Below are positions 15,801 to 42,999 of a stretch of 64,000 nucleotides of DNA, in pieces. This DNA comes from Chrysomallon squamiferum. Lineage: Eukaryota > Mollusca > Gastropoda > Neomphalida > Peltospiridae. Under the pieces are notes generated by a model. It was not told where the DNA came from and did no database searches. It worked only from the letters and a program-made list of their open reading frames with translations. Location: the NCBI GenBank assembly GCA_012295275.1, contig CM022667.1, positions 7,178,794 to 7,242,793 of the forward strand, read 5' to 3'. Positions within the stretch are counted from its first letter, which is position 1. Each line of letters opens with the position of its first letter. The translations under genes and the position numbers were made by a program.

Positions 15801-17011
15801 TTTCATAAAGTAAGTATTGTGTAGAAAACTAAGTATAAATATATATATATATATAGATATATATACAGAAAATAAATATTATTATTACAAACAGAATGTA
15901 CCTATTTCTGTTTTCAGAAAGTAAGTACATAATTGAAAATGTCATAGACAGAATGGATGAGAAGACACATTTAGATCTTTCTTGTAAAGAGCTTACTGTA
16001 ATGTGTCATCACGAGTTGCTTCCCTTTATCACTGAACTCGATCTGTCGGGAAATCATCTGACCAGTGTAAAGAAATTTGAATATTTTCAAACTCTACACA
16101 GACTGAATCTTGACGGGAACAATGTATCTGATGTGAAACCGTTGAGTCGTCTGTCAGAACTGAGAGTCTTGTCTCTACAAGATAACTGTATCCTTGTTTT
16201 ACAGGTTTCTTATTCAGTGTTTAATCTAGTTTAGTTTATTATACATATTTGTCTAATTTCTTTGCTTAAAAATTGTTTTTTAGACACAAATTCAATTTTT
16301 AATAGATACAAATTAGCTGTGTGTTTAATACTTCTACACATATCACTGACATTACCCACGTTGTCTCACATTCTCACATTAACCACGTTGTCTCACATTC
16401 TCACATTAACCACGTTGTCTCACATTCTGACATTAACCACATTCTCACATACTGACATTATCCACGTTGTCTCACATTCTGACATTACCCACATTGTCTC
16501 ACATTCTGACATTAACCACATTCTCACATTCTGACATTAACCACATTCTCACATTCTCATTGTCTCACATTCTGACATTAACCACATTCTCACATTATCC
16601 ACATTGTCTCACTTTCTGACATTAACCACATTCTCACATACTGACATTAACCACATTCTCACATACTGACATTAATCACATTCTCACATTCTCACATACT
16701 GACATTAACCACATTGTCTCACATTCTGACATTAACCACATTCTCACATTCTGACATACTGACATTAACCACGTTGTCTCACATACTGACATTAACCGTT
16801 GTTTCACATACTGACATAATTCACATTGACTGATCACATTTAATATTCCTTAGCAACTGTAGCTTTATCAGGCACTGAGTCAGTCAGACCTCTACAGTCC
16901 TGTCATAGACTGAACATGTTGACTCTGAGAGGAAACCCTGTCAGTAAAGAGTTGAACTATCCTGAATGTGTTCAAGACTTTCTATCAACTGTTTTAATTG
17001 ATACAAACTAA
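9816..17011 (+). CDS. RABGGTA: Rab geranylgeranyltransferase alpha subunit (13 coding exons)
   Basis: Alpha subunit of Rab GGTase (GGTase II), which with RABGGTB and the escort protein REP adds geranylgeranyl groups to Rab C-terminal cysteines. Exons: 9816-9818 (ATG only), 10161-10271, 10870-10994, 11292-11479, 11702-11899, 12387-12470, 12676-12758, 13560-13658, 14179-14345, 14752-14840, 15361-15489, 15918-16187, 16863-17011. Total 1695 nt, 564 residues; the human protein has 567. The N-terminus HGRLKVKT is near-identical to the vertebrate one. PFTA repeats follow ([38 protein letters not shown]), then the insert domain (about 237-355), then a leucine-rich repeat region (about 425-560; [16 protein letters not shown]). 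All joins keep frame. Introns 13659-14178 and 16188-16862 look U12-type. Confidence 0.96.
10688..10900. repeat. 72-bp triplication including the exon 3 acceptor of RABGGTA
   Basis: Three copies of a 72-bp unit. Each holds the 3' end of the intron (tgaattgtttcag, in one copy tgaatagtttcag) plus the first bases of the exon (aaatcaaggggtgaat). The third copy runs into the real exon at 10870. The middle copy is open in the exon frame; the first has a TAG. Confidence 0.93.
11175..11295. repeat. Duplicated acceptor region before RABGGTA exon 4
   Basis: Two roughly 57-bp copies of tgtgttacagaatgaaag-type sequence followed by gtgaagtgtttaaataaaag, then the real acceptor tgtgttgcag at 11282-11291. 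The first copy keeps a usable CAG; the second has mutated to cat. Confidence 0.8.
12837..13260. repeat. 37-bp minisatellite in RABGGTA intron
   Basis: About ten near-identical copies of cactgtaatatataaactc plus ttctctctaacatactaa, then several decayed copies to about 13380. The copies are very homogeneous, suggesting recent expansion. Confidence 0.94.
13641..13985. repeat. About 61-bp array copying the exon 8 edge and AT-AC donor
   Basis: About six units. Each starts with the last bases of exon 13560-13658 (cattttcagttttg) and the donor region that follows. The first copy, overlapping the true exon end, has gtggATATCCTTT. Four internal copies have gaggATATACTTT. The last copy (13965-13973) regains ATATCCTTT. 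Confidence 0.92.
13659..14178 (+). other. RABGGTA: U12-type AT-AC intron in RABGGTA
   Basis: The coding frame through exon 13560-13658 ends at TGG and is followed by ATATCCTTT, the U12 AT-AC donor consensus, with no GT donor in a suitable position. CTCCTTGAC at 14161-14169 matches the U12 branch consensus TTCCTTRAC, and ten bases after its adenosine is AC at 14177-14178, in phase 0. Joining gives ...FSVLW then VADNVELPG..., which fits the spacing of the vertebrate insert domain (human VWLCDLP...). Confidence 0.82.
14430..14757. repeat. 34-bp array copying the acceptor of RABGGTA exon 10
   Basis: About ten copies of tgaagaattaagtgttaaat plus atttgtgttttcag. The true acceptor (tttgttttcag, 14741-14751) and exon start tgaagaattaagta are the final copy, so each repeat carries a CAG acceptor followed by exon-like sequence. 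Confidence 0.94.
15165..15370. repeat. 37-bp array copying the acceptor of RABGGTA exon 11
   Basis: Five to six copies of gtttctagGGGTGATTTTA followed by taaactaatgtggagttt. The last copy is the real acceptor and exon start at 15361. Confidence 0.93.
15660..15860. repeat. TA- and CA-rich simple repeats
   Basis: Two (TA)n tracts (about 15749-15770 and 15838-15855) with a CA-rich stretch between them, in the intron upstream of exon 15918. Confidence 0.75.
16188..16862 (+). other. RABGGTA: U12-type GT-AG intron in RABGGTA
   Basis: The donor GTATCCTTG matches the U12 GT-AG consensus. TTCCTTAGC at 16846-16854 is one base from the branch consensus TTCCTTAAC, with TAG 10 nt after its first adenosine (exon from 16863). 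This acceptor gives a 19-residue segment ([19 protein letters not shown]) that aligns without gaps to the human NNRLQQPAVLQPLASCPRL. The nearer cttag at 16849-16853 would add three residues. Confidence 0.83.
16340..16835. repeat. Minisatellite in the U12 intron of RABGGTA
   Basis: Irregular array of cattaaccac, attgtctcaca and ttctgacatt blocks, roughly 20-35 bp per unit. A small copy of the same repeat occurs at about 25303-25340 in the copine gene. Confidence 0.9.
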
Positions 17012-17460
17012 TGTATATGGCTTTCTGTCAACTGTATTAATTAATAAAAACTGATGTAGAAGACTTTCTATCAACTGTATTTGACAAAAACTCATGTACA
17101 AGACTTTGAACTATCTGATAAAAACTGATGTACAAACTTTTCTATCAACTGTATTTAAAAAAACAGTATCATCTATAACACTTTCTATCAAACTTATAAA
17201 TGACAAAACTGATGTAGAAGACTTTCTACCAGCTGTGTTAACTGATACAAGCTGATACAGAGGACTTTCTATCAACTGTTTTAATTGATGCATTGAACAA
17301 AACTTTTTATAATTATTTTTTTGTTAAAAGCTGATCTAATATACTTTCTATCATGTTTCAATTGATTAAAAATGATGTACAAGATATTCTATCAACTGTT
17401 TTAATTGATACAAACTAATAGACTTTCTAGACTTAGACCTATAGACTTTCTATCATGTTT
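16968..17460. repeat. 3'-UTR array copying the RABGGTA coding end
   Basis: About ten degenerate copies of a roughly 40-bp unit starting with the final codons (gactttctatcaactgtttt, aattgatacaaactaatg). The stop codon lies in the first copy and the rest forms the 3' UTR. Confidence 0.88.
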
Positions 17461-17516
17461 TAATTTAAGACTTTGATAAAGTGAAGTAATTGTATGTTGT
17501 GGTGGTAACTGATGCA

Positions 17517-17522
17517 AATAAA
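17517..17522 (+). terminator. RABGGTA polyadenylation signal
   Basis: AATAAA about 500 bp after the stop, directly beyond the 3'-UTR repeat array. A second candidate lies near 17711. Confidence 0.6.
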
Positions 17523-18909
17523 GCTTATTTATGGTGTTGAAAAACAATTTCAATTTAAAGTTACTGACCTGACTTAAACTCCTATTTCGTTTTTTGATTT
17601 TATACATTTTGTCACTTCACCATGAGTTCATTGTGTGTGTATCGTCATCTTTCTCACTGCAACCTCCAGTTTTGTAAATTTATATTCTGTTTGCTAGTCA
17701 GTGATATTCAAATAAAATATAAAAGTAATTGTTGCTTCATTTGTGATTCTAAAAGAGTGTTGTTTGCAAGCAGATACCTCACATAGTGAAGTGACAGCTA
17801 TTTTAAACATGGTATCTAAACTATCACAGAAATGATATGTGTGAAATGAGTAAACTACAGGAGAATACTGAAAATAGCTGTGTTTTCGTAATCATTCAGC
17901 AAACAGAAGACAGCAAAACCAGCAAATGTAAAACAATTTAAATCCTTGTGAACGACTTTATTTAAATAAAGAAACAACACCAAACAAAATTAACAGTATA
18001 ATTTTACTTTATTTTTACTTGTCAACTTTTGTAATTATATATAAAAGGAAACCAGGCAACACCTAAATATAAATATTTTTTCTTTTAATTTTTTAATGAA
18101 GAACATTTCACTAAAACTTCTGATTAAAGCTGATTATTACAAAACTTTGTTTTTGTAAGCACTTTATCAGAGATGTAAATTTACAAGATAGACTAAATAA
18201 AAATAAAAATAAATTGAAAGCATCTGACAAATATGACATGATTTCAGTGTAGTAATATTTCAAATTTTATTCACATTTTTATTAAAAAACAAAATAGTAT
18301 CTTCTTGAAGTAAATCTATTCAAATAAGTTTTAAAAGTTAGATTATTAATTCTACATCTGTTCAGTTTAATGACAATCGCCAGGCATATGTTCTGTGACT
18401 GAGATGCTATCAGTGTGTACAACTTATGTAATTTAAATGTTCATTTTATTCGTTAACACGTTGATAGTAGTAGGTCCATTTTGTAAATACCAAAAGTTAC
18501 ACAATAAATAAAGTGTTTAATTTTTGGTGTTAGGTGAAGTTATCGATGCCTAATTTATTTAATTTGTTAACTAAATTTATTTATATGCAAAACTATAAAT
18601 TATAAGATCTGTCAAGAAATGTAAACCCACAATACACACATTTCATTTGCTCTATCAAAGTTCATTTATTTGTGCGTTTCAAAACTCCATCCACCAGTAA
18701 TTTCAAGAACAGAAAAATAAAATGAAAAATAAAAGTAAATATTGTCTGTAGTTTTAGACGTGATGAACTTTACAAAATGATGCACACTACCAAACATTTA
18801 ATTTCACAAAGTGAACACAATTCTGACTGCACCTGTCAGCAAAGCAAATTTGTTTTCAGGGACATGATTTAAAAAAAAAAATATAGTTTCATCATTATTA
18901 TATACAGCC

Positions 18910-18943
<34 letters not shown>

Positions 18944-19043
18944 ATAATCAAAAAATTAAAAAATAAACAATTATTTGTATATATAAAAATTAGCTTTGTC
19001 ACTGATGTATAATTTAGTTTATCAGAGAGAGGATCGTTTAGGA
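17523..19043. other. Convergent intergenic / 3'-UTR region
   Basis: Very AT-rich sequence between the convergent RABGGTA and KLHL genes, including a poly-A run at 18911-18936. It probably contains the KLHL 3' UTR; TTTATT at about 18664 reads AATAAA on the minus strand. No open frame or other structure recognised. Confidence 0.6.
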
Positions 19044-21361
19044 TCAGACGTACTGGGGCAATGTCAGTATACAACATGATTTTCCATAGATGCGTGTAGG
19101 GAATTTTTCTAACAAGGCTATTTCATCTTTGAGTGGGTCATACTGCTGCAACAAGTCAGAGTAATAGTGCTCTCCATTGATGCCCCCCACAATGTAGATT
19201 TTGTCTTCAAATTTGCTGGCTCCTGCCTCACGAATATTCATCGTTCTCTCACACAGTGTCCACTGATTGGTCAGTGGGCAGTATCGTTCAATTGCAATGA
19301 TTGGAACAGGAAATCCATAACTGTCTTCAATGTTGCCACCCACCACATACAGCTTGTCCCGTATTTCCTCCATGATGTGGTTACACCGACTGTGAAACAT
19401 GTTTGCCTTTTCTTCCCAGGAATCGGTGAGGGGGGAGTAACACACTAGGTTGCTACAACAACCACAGAACCTCTGACCCCCGGAGATGAAGAGTTTATCC
19501 TGACAGACAGTTCCTGCATGGGCGTACACTGAGTGACTCAGTGAGGCTCTCATCTCCCAGTCATTCTGTGAAATTGTAAAACACTCAACCGTGCACATCA
19601 CCATGTTCTCATCCTGTCCAGCAACAGCATACAACTTGCCATCAAGAGCCACTACAACGAAGTCCTTCCTAGCTTCATTCATGGACTGAAGTTCAAACCA
19701 GAAGTCAAATCGTGGGTCATATCTGAAACACCGAGCAGTTGCAATCTCATTGTTTTCAGTGCTGTCGTACTTCCCGCCACATGCATACATGAAATTGTCA
19801 ACAACAACAACGCAGGGGTTGTAGAGAGGGATGGTGGCGTCACGAAGGAACCCCTGTCGTTTGGTCTTGAAGGTGTAACTCTCAAGGTTCTGAGCATGCA
19901 CCATGATGAGACTGTTGCGATCAGACCGGACCTGGGTACGTGCGTTCTGAAGTAGTGGTTGTTTGCTGACCACGATGTGGTAGTCTTTAGCCGCTGTCAG
20001 CAAGCTGCTGCATTCAGGATCTTCTTTCATCACATCAACACACGACACCTGGAATAAAACAACAGCTGATATACAGGTGTGTATTCTTATACAACACTCA
20101 CTGAAACAGAATATAATTAATCTGTATCACAGTCTGATCTTACTTCATTTGATACTGTTATTTGTTAAATAAATTAGATGCATGGCAGAATGATTCTACA
20201 TTCATCACCTTTTAACATTTCAGTTAGTGTTTCATTTAACAAACTGTTGCCTAGAAACCAGCTACTGAAAACTCTGTCAGACAGGGAATGTGTTGAAGAT
20301 TTCTAATGGTTTATTGTTAAAGTCAGTGTCTAAATCAATTGTGACTGGACAATTATTTTCATTCAAGTGTTTCTGTATGTTTTTGTTTTACCTTTTTGTT
20401 TAACAGTGTATTGACTGTCTACATGTGGATTCATTTCTTAGTTCAGCAGACCCATCACCTAATTTACTTTGTGTCACACTTGTTGAATGTACAAGTCATT
20501 TAATGGATTAGTTTAAAATAATGTCAGCAAAAACGTACAAACCTTTTCTACAAGTTCTTCTCCAGACAGGAGTGGCAGGCGAATGTTCCGCATGAGTTCA
20601 GCTACAACTTTATTTCTCACTTGAGGAAGAAACTTGATCCATTTCAGCACCAATTCAAAGAGACGATATTCTGACAGAACATTCAGACAGTTCTCTGACA
20701 GCATAGACGCAAGTTGAAGATGTGTCAGTTTATAATACTGGTCTGAGCTAGCAACAGTCTCAAAGTTCTCCAGCATGTACAATCTTGCCTTCGTGTATGT
20801 TGTGTTTAATGAATACAGCTCTGCCAGGTTCAGAATATCAACACAGTTGTCAACAGTGATTGTTGTTTCTAGGTAACGACTGCAGAGTTCCACAGCATCA
20901 CTGACTTGCAGATGAGTCGCAGCAGACAAAACTTCTTCAACATTTTCAACAGTCAGTCCAAGTTTTCCTGTGTACGCAAAGTCTACAACAACCTGAAGTC
21001 CACCGGATGTTACCCCTTTCAGCTCAACGCTGCATTCTCTGCTTTCCTTCATGTCCCCTGTCAGCATGACACGGAAGTAGTCACTACATGCTGCCATGAC
21101 AGCCTTGTGAACCCGGATTGTGTTGCCCTCAGCAACAAGAGAATAGTCACAAAGCGTCCCTGTGGCACGCAGTTCCTGCAGACCATGCAGCATTTTACAG
21201 CAGTGGTTTTTGGTTGTCATGGGAGCACACAGGACACTGCCGCCTGCTTCCCCACTCTCCACAGCCGGAACCTGCAGCTTCTGGTTACAGGTACTGACCA
21301 TCATTCTGGGCAATAACCTTGACCTTGCACTAGCAAAGGATGTGTGCTTTTTTAAGGACAT
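19044..21361 (-). CDS. BTB-BACK-kelch protein, KLHL9/13-like
   Basis: Probable substrate adaptor of a CUL3 ubiquitin ligase. Two coding exons, 20543-21361 and 19044-20048, joined in phase 0, encode 607 residues. The BTB domain (about 59-165) includes RVHKAVMAACSDYF; the BACK domain runs about 170-273; kelch repeats (about 320-600) show YACGG, FISGG, YVVGG and YIVGG. Segments such as RYDPRFDFW, NEARKDFVVVALDGKLYAVAG and VYAHAGTVCQDKLFISGG resemble human KLHL9/KLHL13 most, but assignment within the KLHL9/13/26/36 group is uncertain. The ATG at 21359-21361 is chosen because 18 nt upstream the spliced leader ends in an in-frame TAG. One kelch repeat has lost the GG doublet (YAVAGQ). Confidence 0.92.
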
Positions 21362-21379
21362 AACCAAATCTGTACGAAT

Positions 21380-21713
21380 CTGCAATAGCTGACAGTAAAA
21401 TGTTGTGTTTATAAATAAAGAACTACATAATAAAAATAATTAATCTGAATTGAACTGGAGATTATATATTGGTAAGATTATATAAGTGATACATAAATCA
21501 TAAATAACAAATAACATGGAAAACAAAGGATAATACATAAAGCACACGACAGCATATTTATTTCTAATGTGGTCCTCTTAAATGAAAAAAGATAGAAGAC
21601 AACCCACAATAATACTTTATCAATTAATAAATCACTTTCAGAAAAATAATGCTTAATAGCTGATTAATAGTTTCATTAGAAAATAATATAAAAATAAAGA
21701 ATAATAAAAAAAC

Positions 21714-21758
<45 letters not shown>

Positions 21759-22249
21759 GCTAAATGTTATATTAAAAATATAGTTAAGAATGCATAGAAA
21801 AAATGATTTAATAAATGACTAGTACATTTATCAAACAAACAATTAACAAATAAAAACTTACTATCAAAGAGTATGTTGACTAAGATTGTTAGATCTGAAA
21901 TACAAATAAATTAACTATAAAAAATATTACACAAATATTTTGATTTTGTGCCCCAGATATAATACTTGACAATGTTTGTATAATGTGAAACTGTTTGATT
22001 TAAATACAATATCTAGGTTTACAGCTAGTCTTAAAAACAATCTGAAAAACACAATAAAAAAAAAAAGAAGTAAAATATTTCTGGTCCTGATAAAGTGATA
22101 CAATAATGAATTAAAGAAGTCTGTATAATAAATAGTGTATGATTTTTATCGCAGTAACAGATGTCTTTTATACAAAACATATTTGTTTTAATTAAAAAAT
22201 GTAATCTATTTAACAGTGAGAATAATTTAGAATAAACTGCTTCAATTAC
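21380..22249 (-). other. 5'-UTR intron of the KLHL gene
   Basis: Runs from the donor GTAG|GTAATTG to the acceptor ctattgcag, both on the minus strand. AT-rich, with a (TA)n tract at 21718-21754 and no open frame. Confidence 0.6.
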
Positions 22250-22401
22250 CTACCAAAAACTGCAGCTTTACACTTCCGCATCTGCAATCAACAGGAACTC
22301 GTCTCTGAGAGTATAACGTCAAACAGCGTAACATTCTTTCCATGTACAGTGTTGTCGTTGGGTGTAGTAGTGCGAGAAGAAAACGTTTTTCACTTCGTTT
22401 G
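22250..22401. promoter_or_regulatory. Bidirectional promoter and leader exons, KLHL / copine
   Basis: The minus strand has a donor at 22250/22249 ending the KLHL leader exon. The plus strand has a donor at 22401/22402 (cgtttg|gtaaatg) ending the copine leader exon. Both first exons and the core promoter must fit in about 150 bp. On the minus strand the sequence gcggaagtg is an ETS/GABP-like site. Start sites cannot be read directly. Confidence 0.5.
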
Positions 22402-23775
22402 GTAAATGTAAGTCTTTTATATTTGAAGACTAGATAGATTGTCCTTCATATACAAGGTGATTTAATTAAAATGTCTGTACTTGCATAGAATTGTTATTGC
22501 GCCGACACAAATTATTTTTATTATTTGTGTTTGATAATGATATGTCAGTAATAAAGTTTAATGAGGAAGTGGCCGAAGAGCTGGTTAAGGAGTTTCAAAA
22601 TATTTACCGTAATAATTAAGGCCTTTATCAGCTAAAAGCTTAAATAAAATTTAAAACATAAAACCATAAAACTTAGTTGATTTAAACGGTATTTACTTTC
22701 GATAATCACAGTCAAGATCGAGTTAAGCATTGTGTTTCGGAATTCCGACTATTCGTGAATTATCTCTATCAGTTTTAGTTTACTAACAGGAAGTAGTTTA
22801 ACTATAATAATATTAAAAAATGGGCAGCAGTCAACCCAACATTTTGAAATTCATAGATATGTTAAGAGAGAAAAGGCCTTTATTGAAGCTACACTTTTAC
22901 AGTTAAGAGGTGGTCGAAGATTGACTCCAAAATGTTGGAAATACTAGCAAATTGACATTGACACATGCGAATAGCAAACACTCCTCATGACAGGACATAT
23001 AGAATATGCTGATTCCGTCTCCCATTGTGTTGGCTAACCTTGACTGCTTCAATAATATATAATAATTCCATCTTCCATTTTGTTATTAATCCATTGTTGG
23101 ATTTTTTGAAAATAAACTATACTGTAATCCCCTGTTGTTTCATTATTTGCTATCATTGACTGCTTCAGTAATATATAACAAAAGGTGCAGACACAACTAG
23201 GTGACCCCTCTCCCATTATGACAATGATTAATAATAAAGCAATAGTGCATTGTGTGATGCATTAGTTCTAGCCACAATAGAACATATTCGAAATGGTTTA
23301 AAACCTCAGCATATTTTGTTCCAATCTAAATAAAAGAAGTTTGTAAACAAATTAAAATGTGTCATGTGACTTGTATTTTATTATTTAAGTTATCACTTTA
23401 TGAAGAATACCAACTTCCTCTGTTTTGTTGGCCTTCAGACAATACTGTGGCTTTAAAAAAGTCACACTTTTTATATAACAAAATGTTTGGCTTATTTTGA
23501 ATGTGGCATCATATGCATGGGGTAATTGTTAAGCCTGTTGATTAGGTCAGTTATGCTAGATTATGCAGAGGTGGTGACATGTTACACTTATTAATTACGG
23601 TCAATTAGGCAGGATTAAAAAAAGAGTCTTCATATTGTACAGAGTTGATGCTTGAGTCTACGTCACTGATTAGGATAGATTTAAACTAAGGGCTTCCTAT
23701 TGTAAATGATTTATAAAATGACCCAGGTTAAAATGTGTCACTATATATTCTCCAGCTTGCTCTAGCATCAGAAGT
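22402..23775. other. 5' part of copine intron 1
   Basis: No gene seen. It contains related segments about 130 bp apart (cattgactgcttcaataatatata near 23038 and 23155), probably decayed repeat or transposon sequence. Confidence 0.45.
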
Positions 23776-24226
23776 ATGTTTAATATGAAAATTATTCATA
23801 GCAATAAGGGTGGGAACAAAATCTGTTGTGAGGAGTTCATGTGCACCAAACATATAACTCACAAAACAAAGTTGTGGTGGAAATGTGACAAAAGATCTAG
23901 TTGTAATTGTTTAGGTTATATAATAACAGACTTACAGAGAAAGCAGCCAGAAGCAGTTCAACCCCAGAACTATGCTGCATATCAGACCCATGTATGTCTT
24001 GGCAAAATATGCAACTTGATAAATGATCAAGCTGCCAGGCCAGATCTTTGCCCATGGTGTAAGTCAATGTGATGATGACCTACGTGCACTTCTACCTTCT
24101 GCTAGTACCTGCAAGCGAACTCTTCACAACCAGCAGCCAACACCACCTGTGCAGCATCTGCTAGAAGATATGGATGATCTTCCTGCTGAATTCACACAGA
24201 CAGTTGGCCCAAACCAGAAACATTAA
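23776..24226 (+). pseudogene. FLYWCH zinc-finger / MULE-like element fragment
   Basis: Frame 23776-24072 encodes a FLYWCH-like module: a Gly-rich start (SNKGGNKICCEEF), then W-W-K-C (KLWWKCDKRSSCNCLG), then a late His (AYQTHVCLG). The next part of the family pattern (LRALLPSASTCKRTL ... LEDMDDLPAEFTQT) is in a different frame (24023-24226), so a frameshift lies around 24030-24060. Genes and Mutator-like transposons with this order are common in invertebrates. No full transposase or intact start is seen, so this is most likely a relic within copine intron 1. Confidence 0.65.
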
Positions 24227-24728
24227 AATCAAAGAACACATTTAATCTATCTTTCACTGCTAATATATTTTTTACTTAAAACTGAAACTTTTATACTGTG
24301 TTTTTTTTTTCTGTGACTTTTTTCCTAGATTCAACAATACAACTGGATAACACATGTTTAGTGGGAGTGTTGCAGCTAGCCTCAAAACACTTTAGAGTGA
24401 GTTTCCTGGAGAGGAGTTGTTTTGGGGTGCTGCAAGTAGTTTCAACACTGTTAATGACTAATAATAATCAGCAGAGTCCATATACAAATTATTTCTTTTG
24501 TAAAACTTGCACATGTTGTTTATTACCACAGAAAAAATACTAAAACTGCTGAAAGACAAAGGTTAAGACTTGCATAATTATACTGTAATTAGTTCTCACG
24601 GTTAGGGTTATTTCACTTAAACCCATGCATGGATGCATTTAGATATATTTAAATATAAAAAAAAATTGCAACATAAGAATTTTAGCAAATGTTAAACCAT
24701 TACAATGTAATTAATATTTTTAGACAAA

Positions 24729-40439
<15,711 letters not shown>

Positions 40440-42720
40440 TGTTTGTACAGTTAAATTTTAACAAAACATAGTTTAATTACAGCATTTAACATTATCACAC
40501 TTGCTTTAATTTTACTCTTTTTAGATGATGCAGTTTTACACATTTGTGGATCATAGTCAGTCATGAACTTATAATTTTGGTTATTAGTCAACAGAAGAAG
40601 TTTCTTTCAAATTAGAAATGTGTATTTGAAAATATATATTCAATATTCAGAACTTCAAACTGTGTTTTTTAAACAGGATGTCATGTGATACATTTTAGTA
40701 ACCATGAAACAGTCTCTCTGATACTAGTTTATCTTTTTAGGGTTTTATATTTCACATTTTGAACTTTTTTATTGAAACATGGTGCTCTATATCTACATGT
40801 GTGGGGAAGGCTTTTTTGGTGCTTCAAATGCAATACTTCTATTATTAACTGCCAGCTTGTATAACATTAACTTTATTTCAGATTCTTTCAAACTAGAAAG
40901 GTGTATCAGATGATAATTACTTCAGTCCACAATTGACAAAATTACAAACTCTATTTTTGAAACAGGACATCAGGTCATAAATTTAGTCATCATGAAACAC
41001 TCTCTGTGATACTAGTTTATCTTTTTAGGGTTTTATATTTCACATTTTGAACTTTTTTATTGAAACATGGTGCTCTATATCTACATGTGTGGGGAAGGCT
41101 TTTTTGGTGCTTCAAATGCAATACTTCTATTATTAACTGCCAGCTTGTATAACATTAACTTTATTTCAGATTCTTTCAAACTAGAAAGGTGTATCAGATG
41201 ATAATTACTTCAGTCCACAATTGACAAAATTACAAACTCTATTTTTGAAACAGGACATCAGGTCATAAATTTAGTCATCATGAAACACTAGTTTATCTTT
41301 TTAGTTTTTATATAAATCTTTCACATTGTAAACTTTTTTATTGAAAATTTGTGCTTTATACCTGTGTGTGAGTTTTGTGCTTCAGATGCAATATTTATAT
41401 TATATACTACCAGCTTGTACAACATAAACTTTATTTTTTACATTTTATATATATATTGACACACTCAAACACTGTTATGTTGATGCTGTTGTGACCACAC
41501 AAAATTCTGAGTTTGACTCAGTATTATTTAAATAATTAGTGCTTAAAAACAAAATATATTTTTTTATTATGGAATGACACAATTTAAAATGAAAAATAAA
41601 ATCAATAAATCGTTCATCCTACCATTACTATTTTTATTACTACACCAAGTTTAGTTCATCTGGAATAGAGTTGCTTATCTTTGTAACAATTTTTATAAAT
41701 TACAGAATCAGTACAAGTGTAGATGTAGAATTTGAACAAAATTTTAAAATTAATTTTAGTGAGCATGAACTTTAAGAATAAAAGTTAAGAATATAATACA
41801 ATGCTTTACAGAAAAGTATGAAACAAGCTCAACTCATTCACAACACATTAATTAACAAAGTATAGTTAAAAATTTGAGTTACATGTTGGTATAGACACTG
41901 CAGAGCAAAAAAGTAGTCTAGGATCTGGTTTTCAGTCAAGACTAGGAAAACTGCATCCTGAGTATTCAGGAGGTCAGATGGCAGATTTAATTGGCATCAT
42001 CTTAAAAATGTTTTAGAAGTGGTAGTTCTCTCAGATTGTGGTAGTACTAATTACTTTTCTAGAGCAGTTTGAAGGAGGGTACTGTGAAAACACGTATTTC
42101 TCTAGTTAAACATAGAAATAATCATTGCACTAAAAAGCATAAACAAAATTCTTCCATGAGTCATATCATTTTAATCAGAGATCTCCCAGGAATGTATTAA
42201 AGATATAAATATGTTAATGATATTACGTGAAGAACTTTAATGGTATGACACATATTTTTTATCTACTGTCATGGCATCCCAGGTATTTAGAAACTCTGAG
42301 TGATTTATCTTGGGTATCCATGTTTGCTATAAGATTAAGATGTCATTAAGTAGCTAGAGTGATTTGATGGTTGGCATGTAACTGCAAAATGAGCAATGTA
42401 CACAGAGCAATGATTAGTCCATGAATCAAGAGATAATTAATGAGATTGCCAGTTCTAAAACTTTCCTAAATCTTTCATTAAATTCTGAATACTCACAGTG
42501 CCACCACAACATTTTTTTGTTTATTTCTTTATTATTATTAAATGTTTTGTCTACCTCTGGGTCAGCTCCAGTTTGTTTCCCCAGCAGCACTGACTCTGTT
42601 TCCATCAACAGCTTTCCATACTGGTAACTTCAGTGTGTGTTTGTGCATACAGAATTTTTGTAATTTTATGTATTTTATTTGTTCTGCGACTTTGTACTGG
42701 TAATATGTAGTAAATAAAAA
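40440..42720 (+). other. Copine 3' UTR and downstream region
   Basis: AT-rich sequence after the copine stop. The first clear hexamer near unique sequence is AATAAA at 42713-42718; other AATAAA motifs occur near 41596. Transcript ends cannot be read from sequence alone. Confidence 0.45.
40580..41295. repeat. About 297-bp tandem duplication behind copine
   Basis: Positions about 40700-40885 and 40995-41182 are almost identical (ctagtttatctttttagggt, atggtgctctatatctacat, ctgccagcttgtataacatt). The unit boundaries recur at 40590, 40886 and 41172, with a more diverged first half and a decayed third copy to about 41420. Confidence 0.9.
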
Positions 42721-42999
42721 TATTAAATCACTTTTGTGTTTTGCTTTTTAAATGTATTCATTGTTCAAGTCCAGTTATTACAGTTATTACCGTTGTTCAA
42801 CAATACCAGAAGTAGTTGAGTGTGTAATTAGGAAGATATCTATTTACTAGAATCAGCAAGAAAACAACTGTGAAATTAGTGATTCATTAATCAAATTATT
42901 GGTAGCAGAGGGTAAGAGGTTACACAGGGTAAACTGTTGCAGCTACAAAACAGTAAAATTTCAAGGGAGATTCTACTGTTCTTTGTAATCTATACACTA

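Noticed and set aside
19167-19448. Plus-strand open frames opposite the KLHL exons (also 20906-21316)
   Set aside because: Antisense shadows of the kelch and BTB coding sequence with no family similarity of their own.
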